A stretch of 64,000 bases of DNA from Geitlerinema sp. S16 (lineage in GTDB: Bacteria > Cyanobacteriota > Cyanobacteriia > Cyanobacteriales > Geitlerinemataceae), in contig JAABST010000012.1 in the NCBI GenBank assembly GCA_011390275.1, positions 36,920 to 100,919 on the forward strand, given 5' to 3'. A model generated the notes under the pieces. The model had not been told where the DNA came from and did no database searches. It was given only the letters and a program-made list of their open reading frames with translations. This document shows, in pieces, positions 16,243 through 25,957 of the stretch. Numbering within the stretch: position 1 is the stretch's first letter; each line of letters begins with the position of its first letter. Made by a program: the position numbers and the translations under genes.

Positions 16243-16707
16243 TTACGCCAACGATACCAAGATCCCACCCAAGACAATCAGCACCGCACCACCTAAAAGT
16301 TTGGCTAAATCAACCTGTTGCCATTCCGCGAAGATAATCAGCGATAGGACGATCGCCACTAGCGTATTGGTGTTATACAGCGGCGCAAGTTTCGACAGCG
16401 CCACATCATAGCGATAGAGCGCAATCACGACACAGCCCGATCCCAGCGCCCAAAGCGACCCAAAGAGCAACGACGCCGAGATCGCCGAGGTCGCGATCGC
16501 CTGACCGGGCATCAGCATCGAGAGCAATACGCCGATCGTGCTAACCGCGATGCCCGTATAGATTAGATGCCCCCCGGCGGACATCCCCGCATTAGCGCTA
16601 ACCTTAGCAAAGACACTCGACACGCCATAGAACAATGCTGGGAAAAGCCCGCCGACGATCATCCCCATCGTTTGAGCCGATAGTTCAGGTATTAAACGAA
16701 AGGCCAT
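16243..16707 (-). CDS. EamA/DMT-type small membrane protein
   Basis: 154 residues from ATG 16707, which has AGGA eight bases upstream; ATGs at 16716 and 16743 are alternatives. Nearly all hydrophobic with five predicted membrane helices (for example GGLFPALFYGVSSVFAKV, VSTIGVLLSMLM, SLWALGSGCVVIALY, NTLVAIVLSLIIFAEW, AVLIVLGGILV). The pattern is of half-size drug/metabolite transporters, with the final helix pair and the 'lgg.lil.G..l' end. Half-size proteins work as dimers. Substrate cannot be told. Confidence 0.75.
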   Translation of the reverse strand: MAFRLIPELSAQTMGMIVGGLFPALFYGVSSVFAKVSANAGMSAGGHLIYTGIAVSTIGVLLSMLMPGQAIATSAISASLLFGSLWALGSGCVVIALYRYDVALSKLAPLYNTNTLVAIVLSLIIFAEWQQVDLAKLLGGAVLIVLGGILVSLA

Positions 16708-16959
16708 AGTAAGCATCCTGAAGATTGACCGCTCAGAAAACAAATAATGATTGATCGGAACGGTCGTTGTAAGTACGGTGATAATACAATCGACTCAGAT
16801 GTTTGTACCAATGGACTCAACCGTCTGTCGTGCTGCCTCGTAACATGTGTGTGCATCTCAATCGTCGAGCCAATCTCTGGCACATTTCGTTAATCCGTCG
16901 CCCGCCGTTTCGCTACTCGTCGAGTCACAACGAGGCCGCTAATTACGCCGCTAACTACA

Positions 16960-18129
16960 ATGACAGCTCCCGAAAAAGTCGCCGCGCTGATTAATAGCTT
17001 TTATAACGACCCCAATGCTAACCGCATTAAAAAGCTACTATTTTGTACCTGTCATGATAGTTGGCCAAGCGATCCGCAAGCGCTAGAGCAGTATTCGTGG
17101 TTTGACCTTTTACAAGAGCTGCTAGAACGAGCAACGGATCTCGATCGCCTGCAAAATGCGCTGATTGTGGTGGTTTCGCATCTCAATAAGAAAAATGCCT
17201 ACTTCATCTTGGCGCGAAGCCTTTTCAATCGCCTGAAGATCCTGTATCCGGACTATCGCGACGATATTACGTCGATGGGCGATCGCTTTGCTCAGGTGCG
17301 CCAACTGTTCGATAATTCTCAAGATTTATTTTCGCTACGGTTGCGGGTGTCCCATCACAGCAGCTTGAGTAAGGCGAAAAGCATCGTGTTTTCGGCCATT
17401 AGCTGCCGGTTTGATTACACGACCCAGGACGTTAATTATCTCAATCAGCAAGATTTTGATGATTTGGTGCGCGAACTGCTGTTTGCCTGTAATTCGATCG
17501 AGGATTTACGGTTTCGAGTGTTTGGTGCGGCGTCGTGTCTCGACGATCGCGAGAACAATCTAAAAGTGGCCACGCTGCTCTGCGGGACGATCGCCAGCTT
17601 TTACCCAGCGCTCCATCAGCGACAGTCCGGCGAGTTTTTAGCGGGCAATGCTTCCCTCGATGACTTTGACCGCATCACCGCCGGAGATGCGGCTTTGCTG
17701 GAATTTGAAGCGCATACCGGGTATGACTTCAACGACACGATGGTCACCGTGGGACTCACTCCCCACGGCTTACCAGACTCCCCCTTAACGTCCTCATCCC
17801 CTCAAGAGACAAGTCCGCCCGCGATCGTCACGCAATGGCCGAATGACGACGAGATCTCCCCTGGTGCCAGCAGCGACATCAAAAACTACGCCGATCGCCA
17901 TCTCCATACAACGATCGCCAACCTGGAAAACAATCTTCAGGCCGTCTCGGACTACATCGACGAACACGTGACGACCAAAACCGATCACACTCACGCTTAC
18001 AAATATCAAATTTTGCGCGAACTCGTCGAAGGACTCCAGGAAAGCTGCGCGACCCAACTCACCAGGCTTGCGCAGCTTGAAACCGGAGAAGCCTTACCCC
18101 AGTTGCCCGAAATCATTGATCCCAGTTAA
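16960..18129 (+). CDS. Protein with a tandemly duplicated helical domain of unknown function
   Basis: 389 residues. Two copies of one ~90-residue domain are visible: about 21-105 (KKLLFCTCHDSWPSDPQALE, FDLLQELLERATDLDRL, LFNRLKILYP) and about 128-225 (KSIVFSAISCRFDYTTQDVN, FDDLVRELLFACNSIEDLR, LCGTIASFYP). Each has a helix with a Cys/aromatic pattern, a DLLxELLxxxxxxxxL helix and a closing YP. The C-terminal 150 residues are a Pro/Ser-rich linker and a coiled-coil-like helix. Similar single-copy helical domains occur in cyanobacterial proteins next to effector-associated domains, as far as I recall, but I cannot name it. Divergent from the EamA gene with a 250-base gap. Confidence 0.6.
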   Translation: MTAPEKVAALINSFYNDPNANRIKKLLFCTCHDSWPSDPQALEQYSWFDLLQELLERATDLDRLQNALIVVVSHLNKKNAYFILARSLFNRLKILYPDYRDDITSMGDRFAQVRQLFDNSQDLFSLRLRVSHHSSLSKAKSIVFSAISCRFDYTTQDVNYLNQQDFDDLVRELLFACNSIEDLRFRVFGAASCLDDRENNLKVATLLCGTIASFYPALHQRQSGEFLAGNASLDDFDRITAGDAALLEFEAHTGYDFNDTMVTVGLTPHGLPDSPLTSSSPQETSPPAIVTQWPNDDEISPGASSDIKNYADRHLHTTIANLENNLQAVSDYIDEHVTTKTDHTHAYKYQILRELVEGLQESCATQLTRLAQLETGEALPQLPEIIDPS

Positions 18130-18146
18130 ATTTAGCCCCGATAAAT

Positions 18147-19160
18147 CTAGGGTGAGCAGGTCACCGAGACCGATCGACTGTTGCTGACGCGATTACTGGT
18201 GTCGCGCATCGAAACCGTGTAGGTATTCGTCGCCGGTGCATTGCAGTCGCCGACGCCGGTAGGGCAGGTGCATTCAATGCCGGGTCGAATCGAGCCGCCC
18301 CCATTCGCCGGATAAATTTCGGCGGTGAAGTCGTTGAGCGTCCATTCGCTGGCGTTGCCGTTGGGATCGGTGTAGCTAAAAACCATGTAGTCGGCATCGC
18401 CTTCCGTCACCGTGCAAGAACTGTAGCCGTTGCAGTTAAAGCCTGTGACCGTCGGCGCTACGGGTGTACCGCTAGCAACCGAAGCCGTCACCCGATAGGA
18501 GCCGAGACTGCTGCTGTCGAGACCGTTGACAACCACAAGATAGGTTCCGCTGCTGGGCAGGGTGGTAGTCAAGGACGAATTGGTATTGGAGGCGCTGATA
18601 TCGTCGTTTTGGGCGATGCTGTTCCCCTCGCCGTCGAGCAGCATGAGGAAGGTATCGAAGGCGCTGCTACCCGCCGAAATGGTTACGGTTTGATTGGCGT
18701 TTCCTTCGATGAGATAGACATCGAAGCGGCTGTTATCGCTTTCGAGAACCTCGTCGCTATTCGTGAGTTCACCGTTGCGATCGAGCAAAATCGTTTGCGG
18801 AACTTGGGCGAGACGATCGTCCTGATTTTCCTGAATACGGGATTTCGTTTGTGAGGATTTCGTGATGCTGGGCGCGATCGGCTTCAGGACTTCGCCGCTG
18901 GGTAAGGTCACCTTGAGCGCCATCGGGCGACGCTCTGCCGTGAGGGCTGGCTCAACAGACCCATCAACCCCATTAACCCCCGTCGGCTTAACGTTTAGCT
19001 TTGCATTGAACTTCGCGGGTGACGTTGCATTCAGCGCGATCGCGCTGAGGGTCACTGCGCGGCGATGGCGGGTGTGAGCGGTCGCGGCGGAGATCGCCAT
19101 TGAGAGAATCGTTGTGGACGTAGCTAGCAGCGTCAAAACTGCAAAATAGGAGCGTTTCAT
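18147..19160 (-). CDS. Secreted protein with PPC domain
   Basis: 337 residues. Signal peptide at 1-28 (FAVLTLLATSTTILSMAIS, ATA-H). Residues about 122-230 are a bacterial pre-peptidase C-terminal (PPC) domain: FDVYLIEGNANQTVTISAGS, FDTFLMLLDGEGNSIAQNDD, GTYLVVVNGLD...YRVTASV. The C-terminal ~100 residues have six cysteines (CNGYSSC, CTCPTGVGDC, VTCSP) in a beta-rich, perhaps Ig-like, module that should be disulphide-bonded outside the membrane. PPC domains usually hang on secreted peptidases, yet no catalytic domain is present, so it may be a stand-alone adhesion or maturation domain. Confidence 0.8.
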   Translation of the reverse strand: MKRSYFAVLTLLATSTTILSMAISAATAHTRHRRAVTLSAIALNATSPAKFNAKLNVKPTGVNGVDGSVEPALTAERRPMALKVTLPSGEVLKPIAPSITKSSQTKSRIQENQDDRLAQVPQTILLDRNGELTNSDEVLESDNSRFDVYLIEGNANQTVTISAGSSAFDTFLMLLDGEGNSIAQNDDISASNTNSSLTTTLPSSGTYLVVVNGLDSSSLGSYRVTASVASGTPVAPTVTGFNCNGYSSCTVTEGDADYMVFSYTDPNGNASEWTLNDFTAEIYPANGGGSIRPGIECTCPTGVGDCNAPATNTYTVSMRDTSNRVSNSRSVSVTCSP

Positions 19161-19622
19161 AAGCAGGTTTCAAGACAACGGGGCGAGACATCTACCCCTA
19201 TGACCAAGCCCGAATGATAGAGTCTCGTTCCCTACTGTAGCTGACACTTTTTGGGACTGACCGATCGCGTGTCAGTCCTCCACTTTGCCCCGATGACTCC
19301 CAAACTCAACATTGACTCGAGATCAGACCGGATTCGGCTCGATCGCCAAATTGGCCAAAAAAAGCGGTCATGAAGGTGTCATAGTGAACCCCCGGCTAAA
19401 TCGTGACGGGCAGTGCTGTTTTCTCGCCGATCGTCAGAATCGCGCAGCTTCCTAGGAAAACAGAACAAAAAACAAACATTTAAAGCGAATTCACTCAAAA
19501 CGTTACTAAAATTTGCTCGATTAATCCGCCAGTCTTGGCTAAGATCAAAGCTCGAAACAGACGAGAAACAACCTTAGCGACGGATCTCACATTCGCGATC
19601 GGCTCCCCCTGCGTTTAGCATC
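19161..19622. other. Intergenic between divergent PPC gene and dnaX
   Basis: About 460 bases carrying the promoters of both genes. I see no RNA gene, repeat or clear hairpin in it. Confidence 0.4.
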
Positions 19623-22055
19623 ATGGCTTACGAACCCCTCCACCACAAATACCGCCCCGCCACCTTTGCGGACTTGGTGGGTCAGGAGGCGATCACCAAT
19701 ACGCTGACCAGTGCGATCCGACAGCAGCGCATCGCACCGGCCTACCTATTTAGCGGGCCGCGCGGTACGGGCAAGACCTCTAGCGCTCGAATTTTGGCGA
19801 AATCGCTGAACTGTGAGGCCAGCGATCGGCCGACGGCGACGCCCTGCGGCCAGTGTGAGATTTGCCGATCGATCACCAATGGATCGGCGGTGGACGTAAT
19901 CGAAATTGACGCGGCGAGCAATACCGGCGTCGATAACATCCGCGAGCTGATCGAACGCGCCCAATTTGCGCCGGTGAAGTGTCGCTATAAGGTCTACGCC
20001 GTGGACGAGTGCCACATGCTGAGTACGGCGGCGTTTAACTCGCTGCTCAAGACCCTGGAGGAACCGCCCGATCGCGTGGTGTTCGTGCTGGCGACCACCG
20101 ATCCCCAGCGGGTTTTGCCGACAATTATTTCGCGCTGTCAGCGGTTTGACTATCGCCGCATTCGCCTCGATGCGATGGTGGATCATCTGGCGCATATTGC
20201 AACGATCGAACAGATCGATGTCTCTCCCGAAGCGCTGACCCTCGTGGCGCAAATCGCCCAGGGTGGAATGCGCGACGCGGAAAGTTTGCTCGATCAGCTC
20301 AGTTTGCTCGATGAGCGCATCATGCCCCAACACGTTTGGGATTTGGTCGGGGCTGTGCCGGAGCGAGATTTGCTTGATGTGGTGCGATCGATTGCCAGCG
20401 ATAGCCCAGAAGCGGTGCTGGATTGTTGCCGATCGATGCTCGATCGGGGACGCGAACCGCTGACGGTATTGCAAAGTTTGGCGAACTTTTACCGTGATTT
20501 TTTGATTGCGAAAACCGCCAGCGATCGGCAATCGCTCACCAGTGTCACCAGCGCCACGTGGCCGGAACTGTGCGAGTTTTCCCAGGGCTGGAGCATCGAA
20601 CAGATTTTGCTGGGTGGTCAGCATTTACGCAGTTGCGAAGGTCAGATTAAAAATACGACGCAGCCGCGTTTGTGGCTTGAGGTGAGTTTGCTGGGGCTGT
20701 TGCCATCGGCGATCGCGGCGCGATCGAGCGATGGTCAGGGTATGCCGATCGCATCGGGACGAGCCGCAGCGCCGACGATCGCTGCCCCGCAATGGAGTTC
20801 GCCACCGCCTGCGATCGCTCCACCGGCTTACCCGCAACCATCGGCCTATCCACCGATCGCACCGATCGCACCGCCCGCACCGATCGCACCACCTCCAGCG
20901 GCAAGCCCCGCCCCGATCACTCCCGATATCACCACCGATCCAACCCCAGATCCCGCCGCGTCGATTTCCCCGATCGCTGAAACTCTGCCCAGCAATCCAG
21001 CCCCGGTGTTTTCAGAAGAGGACGATCGCCCAGATTGGGACGCGATCGATCCAGATATGTCACCGGATATTCCCGCCACTCGCACAGAATACGCCGCCCC
21101 GACCTACACCGCCCTTCATCCCCAGCGGAACGGAGGCGCGGCCACAACGGCTCAGTCTCCGCCACCGCAGACGACCCCTCAAACCCAATTCCCAACACCG
21201 ATAACGCCGGGACACGGTTCCCCGTGGGAAAATCCGTCCGCGCCCGCCGTAGCGCCGACACCGCCACCGACACAACAACCAACACCGCCACCGACAACAC
21301 AAGCAACACCCACCGCCGAAACTCAGGTGTTTAATCTGCCTCAAGTTTGGCAGCAGGTGCTAAGTCACGTGCAAATGCGAGCAACGCGAGAATTGCTCAA
21401 CCAAAAATGTCGCCTGAGCGCCTTCGACGGCCAAACGGCGCGAATTTCGGTATTGGCGTCGGCGATTCAGTCTGTCGTAAAACGAAAACAGGGGGATATT
21501 GAGGCCGCGTTTAGCTATGTTTTTGGGACGCCGATCGGGATTGCGATCGATGTTGCGGCAGATGCTCAGACCCCGGCTCCCAGCGTTGATCCGCGCCAAC
21601 CTCCTAACCCAACCCCTGCTGCGAGTTTGCCCGCTGCTCCAGCTCCACCGTTTTCTGTTCCCGCTGCTTCCGCCCCGACGTTCTCAGCTTCAGCCCCCGC
21701 AGCTCCGGCCTATCCCACCCCTGCCCCGATCGCGCCTCCGACGTATCCCACGGCGATCGCCGTCAGTCCTCCCCCGTCTCATTCCACGCCTGCAATGGCT
21801 CCCGAGGTTCCTGTCTCGACACCACCGACGGTTCCACCGCAACCGCCGATCTCGCAACCGCCTGCCCCCTCAAGCACTTCCGCCGCTCCATCATTGACAC
21901 CACCGGAGACACCACCACCCGCCACCAACAGCACCCCGATCGTCTCCACGTCAGGCCGTCAGTGGGATGAATCGGAGATTGCCAGCGCCGCGCAACAGCT
22001 CGCTAATTTTTTCGGCGGGGAGGTGGTAACGCTCGATGAAGACGTGTTGAATTAG
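19623..22055 (+). CDS. dnaX: DNA polymerase III gamma/tau subunit
   Basis: 810 residues. Clamp-loader ATPase: Walker A GPRGTGKT at 45-52, zinc cysteines 64, 75, 78, 81, Walker B-like DECH at 128-131, and the sensor/arginine-finger SRC motif (IISRCQRF). Domains I-III run to about 360. Then follow about 450 residues, most of them Pro/Ala-rich low complexity (repeated APIAPP, TPTPP), with a folded island in the middle (VFNLPQVWQQVLSHVQMRAT, ~ 565-650) and a C-terminal tail. That middle part matches the tau-type segment of cyanobacterial DnaX. No intein interrupts the ATPase domain. Loads the sliding clamp at replication. Confidence 0.95.
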   Translation: MAYEPLHHKYRPATFADLVGQEAITNTLTSAIRQQRIAPAYLFSGPRGTGKTSSARILAKSLNCEASDRPTATPCGQCEICRSITNGSAVDVIEIDAASNTGVDNIRELIERAQFAPVKCRYKVYAVDECHMLSTAAFNSLLKTLEEPPDRVVFVLATTDPQRVLPTIISRCQRFDYRRIRLDAMVDHLAHIATIEQIDVSPEALTLVAQIAQGGMRDAESLLDQLSLLDERIMPQHVWDLVGAVPERDLLDVVRSIASDSPEAVLDCCRSMLDRGREPLTVLQSLANFYRDFLIAKTASDRQSLTSVTSATWPELCEFSQGWSIEQILLGGQHLRSCEGQIKNTTQPRLWLEVSLLGLLPSAIAARSSDGQGMPIASGRAAAPTIAAPQWSSPPPAIAPPAYPQPSAYPPIAPIAPPAPIAPPPAASPAPITPDITTDPTPDPAASISPIAETLPSNPAPVFSEEDDRPDWDAIDPDMSPDIPATRTEYAAPTYTALHPQRNGGAATTAQSPPPQTTPQTQFPTPITPGHGSPWENPSAPAVAPTPPPTQQPTPPPTTQATPTAETQVFNLPQVWQQVLSHVQMRATRELLNQKCRLSAFDGQTARISVLASAIQSVVKRKQGDIEAAFSYVFGTPIGIAIDVAADAQTPAPSVDPRQPPNPTPAASLPAAPAPPFSVPAASAPTFSASAPAAPAYPTPAPIAPPTYPTAIAVSPPPSHSTPAMAPEVPVSTPPTVPPQPPISQPPAPSSTSAAPSLTPPETPPPATNSTPIVSTSGRQWDESEIASAAQQLANFFGGEVVTLDEDVLN

Positions 22056-22096
22056 TCTTGAACCCGTGTTGAAGTGTTGAACTCGCTTTGAGCGAA

Positions 22097-23008
22097 TCAC
22101 ACTGCAATTTGATCGCGATCCCAATCCTCATTCGCATCACGATTTAAGATAAATCGCTCGATCGCCACAGCCACCCCGTCATCCTCGACCGACGGCGCAA
22201 CCCAATCCGCACGATCGCTCACCCCCGACGGTGCATCCCCCATCGCGACGCCAATCCCCGCATAGATCAGCATTTCGAGATCGTTGTAATTATCACCAAT
22301 CGCCATGACCTGAGCCGCACTCAATCCGAGGCATTCTTCGGCGAGATATTTCACGGCGGTTCCTTTATTGGCTTGGGGATGGGTGGCCTCGAAGAAGTAG
22401 GGCGTTGAGGTGGTGAGGTAGAGATCGTCGGGGTGGTAGCGATCGCGGACATGGCGTAGCAGGCGGGTGACGAGGTCGGTGTCGGCGCTGAGGGCGAGCA
22501 GTTTGGTGGGAACGTTTTGGCTGATGAAGGTTGCGAGATCGGGGATGATTTCCGGCTGGATCTGCGATCGAGCGATGTAAGCCTGAGTGTCGGGGCTAAG
22601 GTCGTTGACGATGAGGCGATCGTCGATGTAGCAATGAACCGAGAGGGACGACCATTCGGGATCGGCGAGCAGGGCAATCAGGTCGAGGGCGATCGCCTGG
22701 GGTAGCGGTGTATGACGCAGGCGATGATCGGTGTCCGGTTCGGCAATCCACGCGCCTTGGTAGCAAATCAGCGGTAAATCGGAGCCAATATCGCGATGGA
22801 AACGTTTCGCTGATCGATACATGCGTCCGGTGGCGATCGCGACGCGAATGCCTCGGGCTTGCACCGCTCGCACGGCGCGTTTCACCGGTTCGCTCACGGT
22901 GTTTGATCGACCGGAGATCGTCCCGTCAATATCGAGTACCAGCAGCTTGATCTCGGAGCGATCGGGCGTTACGTTGGCTGGTGTTTCGGGCTGACGCTCG
23001 TGAGGCAT
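22097..23008 (-). CDS. Cof-type HAD-superfamily phosphatase
   Basis: 303 residues. Motif I LLVLDIDGTISG with nucleophile Asp, motif II IATGRMYRS, a large Cof-type cap (about 85-195), motif III Lys (ANKGTAVKYLAE), and motif IV VMAIGDNYNDLEML. These proteins dephosphorylate sugar phosphates or flavin/pyridoxal cofactors; the substrate is not readable. The 22-residue N-terminal extension may be non-essential. Convergent with dnaX, 41 bases apart. Confidence 0.88.
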   Translation of the reverse strand: MPHERQPETPANVTPDRSEIKLLVLDIDGTISGRSNTVSEPVKRAVRAVQARGIRVAIATGRMYRSAKRFHRDIGSDLPLICYQGAWIAEPDTDHRLRHTPLPQAIALDLIALLADPEWSSLSVHCYIDDRLIVNDLSPDTQAYIARSQIQPEIIPDLATFISQNVPTKLLALSADTDLVTRLLRHVRDRYHPDDLYLTTSTPYFFEATHPQANKGTAVKYLAEECLGLSAAQVMAIGDNYNDLEMLIYAGIGVAMGDAPSGVSDRADWVAPSVEDDGVAVAIERFILNRDANEDWDRDQIAV

Positions 23009-23078
23009 GGTGCAAATCCCAACGCTTTTAAGATTAACGATTCTAAGATTTTGGTTTCATCCGAAAACATACCAATAA

Positions 23079-23942
23079 TTAGTCAAAATAGGCGGCATAT
23101 TTGTCGCTCACGTCACGTAAATGATCGGCGACCTGCTCGGTTTGTTCAATCATGGCGAGATGGCCACAGCGATCGAGTTCGATCGTATTCGCGCCGCACT
23201 GCTGAAAGTTGGGATGAAAACTCGCCAGGTGATGCACATACTTGGGCGGCATAATCGTATCCTGCAAGCCTGCAATGAAATACGCTGGTTGACTTAACTC
23301 GGCCACCACCTGCGGCAATTTATGCACCTCTTCCTCCGTGGTCGAATCGAGCAGTACACCTCGCGCAGCGGCCTCATCCGCGATCAGAAAATCCTTGACG
23401 CGCTGACCGCCCCAGCGCCGCTCGATCGCACTCGCCACATTTGCCCGCGCAAACAGCCAATCCAAACCAAACATGTACTGCAACCAGCCCGGACGCCACT
23501 GCAACATTTTCGAGCCTGCCGATCGAAAACGCTCGAACTCCTCCGCTAGATAGATCCCACCGCCCGCATTGACGCACGTGACGCCACACACCCGCTCTGG
23601 ACATTGACGTGCCGTCCATAGGGCGATCGTGCCGCCGAGGGAGTGACCGACGAGCCACGCGCGATCGATCCCGAGTTCAGCCAACAGGGTTTGGAGTTCG
23701 AGGGCGTAATGTCGGGGTGAATAGTCGCGATCGGGGCAATTTTTTTGGACGGGTTGGGATTCCCCAAAGCCGGACAGGTCGTAGGTTAAACACTGAAAAT
23801 CCGGCGACAGTTGCTCCACGAGCGGCTGCCAATACTGTTGGCTCAGTAGCCAACCGTGCAGAAACACAAAAACGGGTTGATTCGGTCTCGCTTCACTCAG
23901 TCTGTAGGCGTGGGGAGTTCCGAGGATATCGAGGCTTGCCAT
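23079..23942 (-). CDS. Alpha/beta-hydrolase
   Basis: 287 residues. Oxyanion FVFLHGWLLS, nucleophile elbow GHSLGG with Ser101, DLSGFGES near 56, acid residue in AGLQDTIMPP, and catalytic His in LDRCGHLAMIEQ. The family includes haloalkane dehalogenase-like and epoxide hydrolase-like enzymes; the Trp normally following HG is present (HGW) but no halide-binding pair is clear. Function is a soluble esterase/lipase-like hydrolase with unknown substrate. Same strand as the HAD gene, 70 bases apart. Confidence 0.85.
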   Translation of the reverse strand: MASLDILGTPHAYRLSEARPNQPVFVFLHGWLLSQQYWQPLVEQLSPDFQCLTYDLSGFGESQPVQKNCPDRDYSPRHYALELQTLLAELGIDRAWLVGHSLGGTIALWTARQCPERVCGVTCVNAGGGIYLAEEFERFRSAGSKMLQWRPGWLQYMFGLDWLFARANVASAIERRWGGQRVKDFLIADEAAARGVLLDSTTEEEVHKLPQVVAELSQPAYFIAGLQDTIMPPKYVHHLASFHPNFQQCGANTIELDRCGHLAMIEQTEQVADHLRDVSDKYAAYFD

Positions 23943-24044
23943 AGTTCTCGATCTTAGCGGTAAAGCGTCATCCGCTGATTAAGGTTAACGGAATCGTTAA
24001 GTTCATCGGTTCAAGTGGGCTGAGTTGATCCTTCACGCCAAAAA

Positions 24045-24428
24045 TCAACGCCAATCGCGGTGATTGAAATACCGACAAACAAATCGCCCGACATCGTTGG
24101 GTTTAAACGGGTCGATGAAACCGTCGCGATCGATCCGTTGGTAATAGCGGCAGTCCAGCACGTCTTCGGGTTGCTTTTGGCCGTCAATGGTTAAGTTGAC
24201 GCGGTATTCCCAGTAGTGTTTGGCGCTGCGTTTGATGCGATCAATGCACACGTCATGATCGTTATAAAGACGACAGGTTAAGGGAGCCGCGTTCGCGATC
24301 GGGGCGTTCAAGGTCTGCAATCCGAAGGCGATCGTGACCCATAACAAGAGTCCTATCCCCGTTTTACAAAGCTTCTTTAAGATTGCCGTTAAGATTGGCG
24401 TTGCGATCCGTTCCTGGCGTATGGGCAT
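24045..24428 (-). CDS. Small secreted cyanobacterial protein, function unknown
   Basis: 127 residues from ATG 24428; a longer start at 24560 would add 44 poorly coding residues. A signal peptide (GIGLLLWVTIAFGLQ ... ANA) is followed by APLTCRLYNDHDVCIDRIKRSAK, HYWEYRVNLTIDGQ, DVLDCRYYQRIDRDGFIDPF and FVCRYF, with four conserved cysteines. It belongs to a conserved cyanobacterial exported family, from memory. Function unknown. Confidence 0.7.
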   Translation of the reverse strand: MPIRQERIATPILTAILKKLCKTGIGLLLWVTIAFGLQTLNAPIANAAPLTCRLYNDHDVCIDRIKRSAKHYWEYRVNLTIDGQKQPEDVLDCRYYQRIDRDGFIDPFKPNDVGRFVCRYFNHRDWR

Positions 24429-24850
24429 ATGGCGTTCCGACCTTACCCGTAATCGAGTCCCGGCGCTGGGATTTGGCGTATGGGGCAGATTGATCGTATT
24501 GAGAATAATGCTCGGGTTAAAGCTGTCTTCGGTCTCGTGATGCGATCGCGCACTCGGCATGGTTGTGTGATCTAGAGTTGAGGATGCTGATGGTTGGCGG
24601 TTGATGACCAGAGTGTTCTGATCCCCATCTAACCGTATCTAACCGTAACCGATTGTCCCGAGAGACGGGTTAAGACCTTGGAGTTTTTGCAATAGACACT
24701 TTTCTCTCTCGCAAGATACCGTAGAACCACGACAGACAACCGTCTCGTCAGTGACACCAGCCGTGTCAGCATCTACCGCTGACGTAACCGACAGACTGAC
24801 GCAACCTTAGACCCACCCATGCCGCCGATACGTTCGAGCAATCAACCGCT
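24429..24850. other. Intergenic upstream of the UDP-sugar genes
   Basis: About 420 bases between divergent genes. The proximal part is the unused upstream extension of the small secreted gene. No RNA gene or repeat seen; promoters for both sides expected here. Confidence 0.4.
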
Positions 24851-25786
24851 ATGAAAATTTTGGTCACGGGGGGAGCGGGCTTTCTCGGCTCTCACCTCAT
24901 CGATCGACTGATGGAACAAGGACATGACGTCCTCTGTCTCGACAACTTCTTTACCGGTACAAAGCGAAATATTGATCGCTGGATGGATCACCATAATTTT
25001 GAATTGATCCGTCACGATATCACCGAGCCGATTCGCGTAGAGTGCGATCGGATCTATCATCTCGCCTGCCCTGCCTCGCCAGTTCACTACCAATACAACC
25101 CCGTCAAAACCATCAAAACCAACGTCCTCGGGACGCTAAATATGTTGGGTTTGGCCAAACGTGTCAAAGCGCGATTTCTGCTCGCCTCGACCTCAGAAGT
25201 TTACGGCGATCCGGATGTTCATCCGCAGCCGGAAGAATATCGCGGCAACGTTAACACGATCGGTATTCGCAGTTGCTACGACGAAGGTAAACGCGTCGCC
25301 GAAACCCTCGCCTTTGACTACCATCGTCAAAACGGCGTAGATATCCGCGTCATGCGTATCTTCAACACCTACGGCCCCCGGATGCTCGAAAACGACGGGC
25401 GAGTCGTCAGTAATTTTATTGTGCAGGCGCTGAAAGGCATCCCGCTCACGGTCTACGGCGACGGCAGCCAAACCCGGAGCTTTTGCTATGCGTCCGATCT
25501 GATCGAAGGCATGATGCGCCTGATGGAAAACGACGAACACCTTGGCCCGGTCAATATCGGCAATCCCGGCGAGTACACCATCCTCCAGTTGGCGGAAGCC
25601 ATCCAGCGCATGGTCAATCCGGACGCCGAAATCGTGTACGAACCTCTGCCCGAAGACGACCCAACCCAACGCCAGCCGGACATCACCCGCGCCAAAACTT
25701 GGCTGGGGTGGGAGCCGACGATCGAGCTTAAAGAAGGACTAGAGAAAACGATCGCCGATTTCCGCGATCGCTTGATTGCAACATAA
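24851..25786 (+). CDS. uxs: UDP-glucuronate decarboxylase (UDP-xylose synthase)
   Basis: 311 residues, short-chain dehydrogenase fold. GGAGFLG (7-13) binds [12 protein letters not shown] carries the catalytic Ser/Thr, YDEGK holds Tyr143 and Lys147. The conserved [10 protein letters not shown] and [18 protein letters not shown] complete the decarboxylase subfamily. It converts UDP-glucuronate to UDP-xylose. It lies 171 bases before UDP-glucose dehydrogenase, which makes its substrate; the product feeds cell-wall or exopolysaccharide xylosyl transfer. Confidence 0.9.
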   Translation: MKILVTGGAGFLGSHLIDRLMEQGHDVLCLDNFFTGTKRNIDRWMDHHNFELIRHDITEPIRVECDRIYHLACPASPVHYQYNPVKTIKTNVLGTLNMLGLAKRVKARFLLASTSEVYGDPDVHPQPEEYRGNVNTIGIRSCYDEGKRVAETLAFDYHRQNGVDIRVMRIFNTYGPRMLENDGRVVSNFIVQALKGIPLTVYGDGSQTRSFCYASDLIEGMMRLMENDEHLGPVNIGNPGEYTILQLAEAIQRMVNPDAEIVYEPLPEDDPTQRQPDITRAKTWLGWEPTIELKEGLEKTIADFRDRLIAT

Positions 25787-25957
25787 ACTCAAAGCATACC
25801 GAGCGCCACGCCTACAAGAACCGTAGTAACGGTTACAGTCGGCGTGTATTTCAGGTCAATTGGCTCCGTGTTCTCGGTCTTCACTGTTTCTGCATGTCTC
25901 AAGCAGTATTGTCTAGCGATTGATCGATTAATCAAGTAATCAAGGATTGAGATACCT

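Noticed and set aside
19623..22055. Intein in dnaX (known in some cyanobacteria).
   Set aside because: The ATPase motifs run continuously with normal spacing; no splicing blocks.
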